From the NCBI GenBank assembly GCA_947178085.1, contig CAMWWS010000049.1:1-11640 (forward strand): a stretch of 11,640 nt of DNA, written 5' to 3'. Below, one piece after another: positions 6,657-11,640 of this stretch. Source of the stretch: an uncultured Lachnospiraceae bacterium. Lineage in GTDB: Bacteria > Bacillota_A > Clostridia > Lachnospirales > Lachnospiraceae. Every line of letters begins with the position of its first letter. Within the stretch, counting starts at the first letter, position 1. A program made the translations under genes and the position numbers. The notes below the pieces were generated by a model. It searched no databases, was not told the origin of the DNA, and saw nothing but the letters and a program-made list of their open reading frames with translations.

Positions 6657-8288
6657 ATGAAAGCAGCTTTTTGGCAGTTTATAAAATTCAGTATAGTAGG
6701 AATCTCAAATACACTGATAAATCAGGCAGTTTATTTCGTTATTATATATTTTGGCGGAAACTATATTTTTGCCAATACTATGGGATTTATTATCAGCGTG
6801 CTCAATGCATATTACTGGGGCAGTAAATATGTATTTAAAGAAGATGAAAATGCCGAGAAGCGAGTATGGTGGAAGGTTCTGTTAAAAACATACGCAGCAT
6901 ATTTCTGGGGATTTTTAGTAAACACTGCTCTGCTGATATTTTGGGTTGATATTGTAAAATTTTCACGATTTATGTATCCGTTGGAAGCAGTTTTCAAAAA
7001 TTGGGGCTGGGAAAAGGCAGATGCCAAAATGCTTGGAGAACTGGCGGCGTCTATATTGAATATGGCGGTTACCATTCCCATGAATTTCGTCATTAATAAG
7101 TATTGGGCATACAGTCAGAAAAAAAAGTCGGAAACACAATCAAACAATATTCCGGAAGGAAGACTGGCAAACATGGAGCTGCTGCGGATAGTTTCCATGA
7201 TGCTTGTTGTGGTATTGCATTTTTTGTGGAAAGGCGGATGCCTGGCACCTTTATCTCAGCGTGATATTCTGCCGTATGGATATCTTGCATGGGGACTTGA
7301 GGCGCTTTCCGTTGTGGCTGTGAATATCTATATGCTGCTTAGCGGATATTTTTTGATAGAAAGCCGGTTCAAGGTGAAGCGTTTGCTTACGCTTTTTTTG
7401 CAGCTTTGGTTTTACAGTATAGGTATAGGAATTGTGGCAGCAGTATTCGGATATATGCCGGAAGGCGGTTTTTCCATTTACTATCTGGTGCAGCTATGTC
7501 TGCCTGTTTCTGCGAATCATTATTGGTTTGTTACGGCATATGTATTCATGTATCTGTTTACGCAAGTATTATCACAGGGTATTAAAAAGCTTACGAAGAA
7601 GCAGTTTCAGATAGTATTATTCCTTATGATTTTTGTGTTTTCAGTGATTAAGTCTGTGACTCCGGTAAGACTGGCGGCGGATATGAACGGATATGACTGC
7701 ATATGGTATCTGTGCATATTTATGATTGCTGCTTACATCAGACTGTATGGCATTCCGTTTTTTAAAAATTGCGCACGTTCTTTTCTTATTTATTTAGTTT
7801 CTGCTGCATGCATTTTTGGATTTTCTTTTCTATTGAGACTTGTATTTATGAAGACAGGAAAACTGATGGATATGCTGGATATCTGCTATGATTATAATCA
7901 TATTCTTGTACTTATTGCTTCAGTCGCATTATTTTATACTTTTTGCCATATAGAGATAAAAAACAGATTAGTGAGCCGTGTTATATGCCGGATTGCTCCA
8001 TATACGCTGGGGGTTTATCTCTGGCATGAACATATAGCCATCAGATATGAATGGACAGGCTGGCTCTACGATATAACAGGAGTACCGGACAGCCTGGCTA
8101 ATTTGGTTCTGGATGTATTGTTTGCCGTGGCGGCAGTGTTTACAATTGGCATTCTTCTGGATATGCTGCGGAGTCTGCTGTTTAGTAAGCTGCATATGAT
8201 GCTTTTACACATAAATATCTACAGAAGCCTTAATGAATGGCTGGAAGGGCTTGCTATAGGTCAGAAAAAGGAAGAGATACATGAATAA
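6657..8288 (+). CDS. GtrA-like flippase domain fused to an acyltransferase-3 domain
   Basis: A 543-residue polytopic membrane protein with two recognisable halves. Residues 1-155 resemble GtrA (about four membrane helices; FIKFSIVGISNTLINQAVYF near the N terminus, NFVINKYWAY at 143-152), a family thought to flip undecaprenyl-phosphate-linked sugars. A short polar linker (about 153-170) leads into an acyltransferase-3 domain (about 173-515; ten or so helices): MELLRIVSMMLVVVLHF with Arg177 and His188, NIYMLLSGYF, NHYWF (287-291) and LWHEH (455-459). This family moves acyl groups, often acetyl, onto extracytoplasmic sugars. The start at 6657 is preferred to 6618 because AGGAAAGG (6640-6647) lies 9 bp before it and because of the promoter position. 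The two domains are normally separate proteins. No frameshift or stop separates them. The next gene overlaps its 3' end by 8 bp. The acyl group and target are unknown. Confidence 0.9.
   Translation: MKAAFWQFIKFSIVGISNTLINQAVYFVIIYFGGNYIFANTMGFIISVLNAYYWGSKYVFKEDENAEKRVWWKVLLKTYAAYFWGFLVNTALLIFWVDIVKFSRFMYPLEAVFKNWGWEKADAKMLGELAASILNMAVTIPMNFVINKYWAYSQKKKSETQSNNIPEGRLANMELLRIVSMMLVVVLHFLWKGGCLAPLSQRDILPYGYLAWGLEALSVVAVNIYMLLSGYFLIESRFKVKRLLTLFLQLWFYSIGIGIVAAVFGYMPEGGFSIYYLVQLCLPVSANHYWFVTAYVFMYLFTQVLSQGIKKLTKKQFQIVLFLMIFVFSVIKSVTPVRLAADMNGYDCIWYLCIFMIAAYIRLYGIPFFKNCARSFLIYLVSAACIFGFSFLLRLVFMKTGKLMDMLDICYDYNHILVLIASVALFYTFCHIEIKNRLVSRVICRIAPYTLGVYLWHEHIAIRYEWTGWLYDITGVPDSLANLVLDVLFAVAAVFTIGILLDMLRSLLFSKLHMMLLHINIYRSLNEWLEGLAIGQKKEEIHE
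7154..7175 (+). promoter_or_regulatory. Possible internal ribosome binding site before the acyltransferase domain
   Basis: GGAAGGAAG (7154-7162) lies 10 bp before an in-frame ATG (7173-7175, Met173), exactly where the acyltransferase-3 domain begins. It could allow a free acyltransferase to be made besides the fusion. Purine-rich codons could also produce this by chance. Confidence 0.3.
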
Positions 8289-10047
8289 GTTGAAGGATTC
8301 TAAAATTTACAGAATATGCTTCTGCTATATATTTCCTATTATTCTTATACTGTATCCGCTGCGCCATATTAACATGGGACTGGACTTGGCGGACACGGGA
8401 TATAATTATGCCAATTTCAGATATGGGTTTGAACACATGGATTCCAAATGGTTTTTTTCAACATATCTGTCAAATGCAGCAGGGCATTTTCTTACGTGTC
8501 TTCCGGGAGGGAATACTCTTCTTTTTATGAATTTGTATACAGGTCTTTTTACGAGTCTGATGGCGTTTGTTTCTTACAGATTCTTGACAAAGAGGATGGA
8601 AATTCCAGCGATTTGGGTTTTTATCGGGGAACTTACGGTAATAAGTCTGTGCTGGTGCCCTACGGCGCTTTTGTATAATTACATAACATATACACTGCTG
8701 CTTGTGGGTGTGCTGCTTATCTATGAGGGGCTTACGCAAGAGAAAGATGTATATTTGATAATTGCGGGAGCGGCTCTTGGAACTAATATATTTGTCCGGT
8801 TTTCCAATCTGCCGGAAGCTGGTTTAATTGTTGCAGTGTGGGCATATGGCCTCATCTGCCGGAAGAATATAAAGAAAGTAGTGCGGGAGACCGGATTCTG
8901 TATGCTGGGATATATTGGAGCTGTTATTATATGGCTCGGATATATATCGATGCATTATGGGTTTGCAAATTATGTGGAAGGTATAAGAAGTCTGTTTGCC
9001 ATGACGGAAACGGCGACTGATTATAAAGCATCTTCCATGTTGTCCGGGATGTTTAGTGATTATAAAGAGAGTTTGTACTGGCTGAGCAGGATTATGGTCT
9101 TTCTGATACCCGGTATGGCAGTATGTATTGTTATGCCGAAGTGCCGGAAATGGATAAAAAGATCTATATGTGTATTTTTTTCAGTCGCTGCGCTGGTTTG
9201 GCTCTATAGAAATGAATTTTGTAAGTTCGAGTTTTATTCCGATGGTGATATATATAGATCGGGCGTATTATTTTTAATTCTGACCATGTTTGTGTGCCTG
9301 ATGCGTATTTTGTCTCCTAAAGTGCAGAAAAATGAAAAGCTGCTCGCAGGAATGATTATATTGGTATCGCTTATTTCTGCAATTGGAAGTAACAACAGAC
9401 TGCTTACAAGCATTAACAACCTGTTTCTGGCAGTGCCTTATGTGCTGTGGATAATGTACGGATTCTGTAGGAAGTCGGATATCAGATGGTTCGCCGCAAA
9501 AACTATGGCGGTGATGTTTTTGGCGCTTTTCCTTGTTCAGAGCGCTGCATTTGGTGTGAGGTTTGTTTTTGCGGAATCGGGAAGAGATATCTCTATGGAC
9601 GCAAAAGTAGAAAACTGCGATGTGATAAAGGGAATTTCCATGAGCAGGGAGAAAGCTGACCGGATGGAAGAAATTGCTCAATATGTCATAGACAGACAGC
9701 TAATCGGAAGAGATGTTATTCTGTATGGAGATATTCCGGCTCTGAGTTTTTACCTTGAAATGCCACCTGCTTTTATGGCATGGATTGATTTGGATTCTTA
9801 CAATGTGGATTCTTTGGAGACGGAAATTGATAAGCTTAAGGTTGGGACATCAGAAGGTAAGGAACTTCCGATTGTGATTTTAAACCACAGCCTGATTGAG
9901 GATATGGGAGCGAATTCTGCGGAAGATATAAAACTTACATTGATTATTGATTACATGGAAGAATGTGGATATAAGAAAACTTTTTCTAATGAAATGTTCA
10001 TTTTATATGATACGGACGAGGTGAGTATGTCAGATTATGAAGGTTAG
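8281..10047 (+). CDS. Polytopic membrane protein, probable GT-C-type glycosyltransferase
   Basis: A 588-residue protein with about 12-13 predicted membrane helices (roughly 12-28, 78-98, 111-127, 134-150, 158-194 as two, 206-224, 267-287, 294-310, 326-343, 354-370, 378-394, 405-423) and a soluble C-terminal domain from about 430 to 588. The first large loop after helix 1 holds GLDLADTGYN (Asp35 and Asp38), the acidic first-loop pattern expected of GT-C enzymes that use polyprenyl-phosphate sugars outside the membrane. The C-terminal part has VILYGDIPALSFYL and predicted alpha/beta structure. The family is not one I can name; the function is inferred from topology, the acidic motif and its position beside GtrB- and GtrA-like genes, where it fits the role of the specific transferase (GtrC-like, or YfhO-like in Gram-positives). 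AAGGA at 8268-8272 lies 8 bp before the ATG, and an 8-bp overlap with the preceding gene suggests coupling. An O-antigen ligase or polymerase is the alternative. Confidence 0.75.
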   Translation: MNKLKDSKIYRICFCYIFPIILILYPLRHINMGLDLADTGYNYANFRYGFEHMDSKWFFSTYLSNAAGHFLTCLPGGNTLLFMNLYTGLFTSLMAFVSYRFLTKRMEIPAIWVFIGELTVISLCWCPTALLYNYITYTLLLVGVLLIYEGLTQEKDVYLIIAGAALGTNIFVRFSNLPEAGLIVAVWAYGLICRKNIKKVVRETGFCMLGYIGAVIIWLGYISMHYGFANYVEGIRSLFAMTETATDYKASSMLSGMFSDYKESLYWLSRIMVFLIPGMAVCIVMPKCRKWIKRSICVFFSVAALVWLYRNEFCKFEFYSDGDIYRSGVLFLILTMFVCLMRILSPKVQKNEKLLAGMIILVSLISAIGSNNRLLTSINNLFLAVPYVLWIMYGFCRKSDIRWFAAKTMAVMFLALFLVQSAAFGVRFVFAESGRDISMDAKVENCDVIKGISMSREKADRMEEIAQYVIDRQLIGRDVILYGDIPALSFYLEMPPAFMAWIDLDSYNVDSLETEIDKLKVGTSEGKELPIVILNHSLIEDMGANSAEDIKLTLIIDYMEECGYKKTFSNEMFILYDTDEVSMSDYEG

Positions 10048-10104
10048 GTAAGTCTATGATGGCATTGACAGAAAAATTATAAATTCAGGTATAAACTCCC
10101 ACCA

Positions 10105-10133
10105 TTTACAGATAATAGTAGCAGACTTATAAA
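10105..10133 (+). promoter_or_regulatory. Sigma-A-like promoter of spoVT
   Basis: TTTACA (10105-10110) and TATAAA (10128-10133) are each 5 of 6 to consensus with exactly 17 bp between, giving a start near 10140, about 10 bp before the GGAGG site. In Bacillus subtilis spoVT is a sigma-G gene. A near-match to a sigma-G promoter is also present in the same stretch (TAATA at 10113-10117, 15 bp, AATACTA at 10133-10139), so which holoenzyme acts here is open. Confidence 0.5.
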
Positions 10134-10142
10134 ATACTATTA
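10113..10142. repeat. Perfect 8-bp inverted repeat spanning the spoVT -10 region (candidate operator)
   Basis: TAATAGTA (10113-10120) and TACTATTA (10135-10142) are exact reverse complements with 14 bp between; the arm centres are 22 bp apart, about two helical turns. The TATAAA -10 element lies in the spacer. Its position suits a repressor site. SpoVT of B. subtilis is known to repress its own gene, so autoregulation through this site is an inference. Confidence 0.45.
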
Positions 10143-10164
10143 GAATAAATGGAGGTTTTAGAGT

Positions 10165-10710
10165 ATGAAAGCAACAGGAATTGTTAGAAGAATAGATGAC
10201 CTTGGACGTATCGTTATTCCTAAGGAAATCCGAAGGACTTTGCGGATCAGGGAAGCTGACCCACTTGAAATTTATACGGACAGGGAAGGCGAAATCATCT
10301 TGAAGAAATACTCTCCGATTGGGGAAATGGGCACGTTTGCCAAACAATATGCGGAAAGCATGGCTCAGGTATCGGGGCATATTGCAATGATATCGGACAG
10401 AGACCAGTTTATTGCTGTTTCAGGTGGAATGAAGAACGTTCTGGGTAAATCTATCAGCAAGGATTTAGAGGAGAAGATTAATAACAGAGAAAGCGTTGTG
10501 GCGGCAAAAGGCGATAGGAATTTTATTTCCGTCTGCCATGAGTCGGATGATGAATATCAGCACGAAGCAATCAGCCCCATTATTTGTGAAGGAGATGTTA
10601 TAGGCGCTGTTATTTTACTGGAAATGGATAATAAGTCTAAGATGGGTGAAGTGGAACAGAAGCTGATTCAGTCTGCGGCAGGTTTTCTGGGAAGACAGAT
10701 GGAACAATAA
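10165..10710 (+). CDS. spoVT: Stage V sporulation protein T (AbrB-type transcription regulator)
   Basis: A 181-residue DNA-binding regulator, the usual SpoVT length. Residues 1-50 form the swapped-hairpin AbrB/SpoVT DNA-binding domain (MKATGIVRRIDDLGRIVIPK, then EIRRTLRI and a strand rich in Glu, Ile and Leu). Residues about 55-180 form the GAF-like sensor domain that separates SpoVT from AbrB and Abh, which are only about 95 residues long. In B. subtilis SpoVT is made in the forespore under sigma-G and tunes late forespore genes; the same role is likely but not shown here. A strong GGAGG (10151-10155) lies 9 bp before the ATG. The gene stands alone: 117 bp separate it from the upstream membrane-protein gene, which shows no clear terminator, and a hairpin follows it. 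It marks the organism as a spore former or descendant of one. Confidence 0.95.
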   Translation: MKATGIVRRIDDLGRIVIPKEIRRTLRIREADPLEIYTDREGEIILKKYSPIGEMGTFAKQYAESMAQVSGHIAMISDRDQFIAVSGGMKNVLGKSISKDLEEKINNRESVVAAKGDRNFISVCHESDDEYQHEAISPIICEGDVIGAVILLEMDNKSKMGEVEQKLIQSAAGFLGRQMEQ

Positions 10711-10726
10711 AGAATTTCATAAGATT

Positions 10727-10750
10727 TAAAAGGGGCGACAGCCCCTTTTA
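10727..10750. terminator. Bidirectional intrinsic terminator between spoVT and degV-like gene
   Basis: A 10-bp perfect stem (10727-10736 with 10741-10750) holds a GGGGC/GCCCC core and a 4-base GACA loop. It is flanked by A-rich sequence on the left and T-rich sequence on the right, so it can end transcription from both sides. It begins 16 bp after the spoVT stop and touches the degV-like stop codon at 10751-10753. Confidence 0.88.
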
Positions 10751-11635
10751 TTATGAAAAATAATGTGCATATTTGCCATCATCAGCATCAAAGAAACAGA
10801 AACCTATGATACCGCGTCCCGTATGCGCACCGATTGCACAGCCTACTACGGAAATAAGAATTGATTTAGGATTAAATTCTTCTTTGATAAGTGACTGCAC
10901 TACATTAAGTGAATCAGGGTCTTCCCCATGGCAGATGGCTACAGTCTGATTTTCCAGGTGGTAACCTTTTTCTTTGGCATAATCTATTAGGCTGCGAAGG
11001 GATTTCTTACGTCCACGTACTGTCTTAATAACCGATAAAGCGCCGTTCTCATCTACTGTCAGTATAGGTTTCATATCCAGTGTTTCTGCTATAGTACCTT
11101 TCAATTTGGTCAGGCGACCGCCCTTAATAAGATAAGCAAGCGTTTGCACGGTAAATACATGCTTAATATGAGAAATAAAGTAGTCAGCAGCTTCTATAAT
11201 CTCTTCTTTCGAAGCTCCGTTTTCCAGCATGGTAACCAATTTGGATACTAATAAACCGAACCCGATAGACGCTGACTTGGAATCAATGATGGTTAAATCA
11301 AAATCGGGATAGTCATCAAGTACATTATCTTTGGCAATATTGGCAGCGTTATAGGTTCCGGCAATTCCCGTTGAGAAGCAGAGATAAATAATGCTGTCAC
11401 CCGCCTGTGCATATGGCGTAAAAGCATCTGTAAACATAGCAGGATTGATATGATATGTTTTGACGTCACGCTTAATATCGTCCAAAATCGTGTAAAATTC
11501 ACCGGTTTGAATTGTCTGGCCGTCAAAATAATCTACATTATCTATAACGACCGGAGTAGGGATGACGTGAAGCTTATGCTCTTCAATATAGCTCTTTGGT
11601 AAATCGGTTGCAGAATCAGTAATAATACGAAGCAT
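10751..11635 (-). CDS. DegV-family fatty-acid-binding protein
   Basis: A 294-residue cytoplasmic protein of the DegV/FakB family. Members bind a fatty acid, and in Gram-positives FakB proteins present it to the FakA kinase for incorporation into phospholipid. Seen: ITDSATDLP (5-13), FSTGIAGTYNAA (87-98) around the carboxylate-binding Ser/Thr loop, KGGRL (171-175), KPIL (189-192) and HTGRG (271-275). The last motif usually reads HxGPG; Arg274 replaces the proline. The protein has a short extension after this motif ending in HYFS. The start at 11633-11635 gives the normal family N terminus, but only 5 bp upstream are in view, so its ribosome binding site and promoter cannot be checked. No fakA-like gene is visible; DegV proteins are commonly encoded apart from it. 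Whether this copy works in fatty-acid use is inferred from the family. Confidence 0.93.
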   Translation of the reverse strand: MLRIITDSATDLPKSYIEEHKLHVIPTPVVIDNVDYFDGQTIQTGEFYTILDDIKRDVKTYHINPAMFTDAFTPYAQAGDSIIYLCFSTGIAGTYNAANIAKDNVLDDYPDFDLTIIDSKSASIGFGLLVSKLVTMLENGASKEEIIEAADYFISHIKHVFTVQTLAYLIKGGRLTKLKGTIAETLDMKPILTVDENGALSVIKTVRGRKKSLRSLIDYAKEKGYHLENQTVAICHGEDPDSLNVVQSLIKEEFNPKSILISVVGCAIGAHTGRGIIGFCFFDADDGKYAHYFS

Positions 11636-11640
11636 AATTT

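Noticed and set aside
10065..10095. TTGACA (10065-10070) with TATAAA (10090-10095) as the spoVT promoter
   Set aside because: The spacer is 19 bp, longer than preferred; the pair at 10105-10133 has 17 bp and is better placed for the leader.
10165..10710. AbrB or Abh instead of SpoVT
   Set aside because: AbrB and Abh are about half this length and lack the C-terminal sensor domain.
1..11640. Mobile element, phage, CRISPR or defence island
   Set aside because: No transposase, integrase, terminal repeats, tRNA, direct-repeat array or nuclease-like gene was seen; serotype-conversion resemblance alone does not show a prophage.

Overview
The window looks like a chromosomal segment of a low-GC, spore-forming Firmicute, most likely a clostridial or Lachnospiraceae-type bacterium. 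I infer this from the AT-rich composition, strong AGGAGG-like ribosome binding sites, a SpoVT sporulation regulator and a DegV-family protein. No RNA gene, insertion sequence, CRISPR array or phage gene was seen.

Three regions can be separated. (1) Positions 1-5574, plus strand: a surface-glycan block made of two successive pairs of the same composition, GT4 glycosyltransferase (cut at the left edge) - AsnB-type amidotransferase - GT4 glycosyltransferase - AsnB-type amidotransferase. The genes are tightly spaced or overlap, so they are probably one transcript. Both AsnB proteins keep a full glutaminase site and a full ATP-binding site. In this setting they are better explained as enzymes that amidate a sugar or other carboxylate in the glycan or its precursor than as two spare asparagine synthetases.

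(2) Positions 5560-10047: a membrane glycosylation module arranged around a divergent 170-bp promoter region. On the minus strand is a GtrB/ArnC-like polyprenyl-phosphate glycosyltransferase with two C-terminal membrane helices. On the plus strand is a GtrA-like flippase domain fused in one reading frame to an acyltransferase-3 domain, followed with an 8-bp overlap by a large polytopic protein that looks like a GT-C glycosyltransferase. Together these provide the three roles of Gtr-type systems: load a sugar on undecaprenyl phosphate, flip it, and transfer it outside. The fused acyltransferase adds a possible O-acylation step. This fusion is the most unusual item in the window.

(3) Positions 10048-11640: conserved chromosomal genes. 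spoVT lies behind a good sigma-A-like promoter whose -10 sits inside a perfect 8-bp inverted repeat. A degV-family gene on the opposite strand converges on spoVT, and a 10-bp-stem hairpin that can serve as a bidirectional terminator separates them. The glycan locus therefore appears to end against a core-genome flank.
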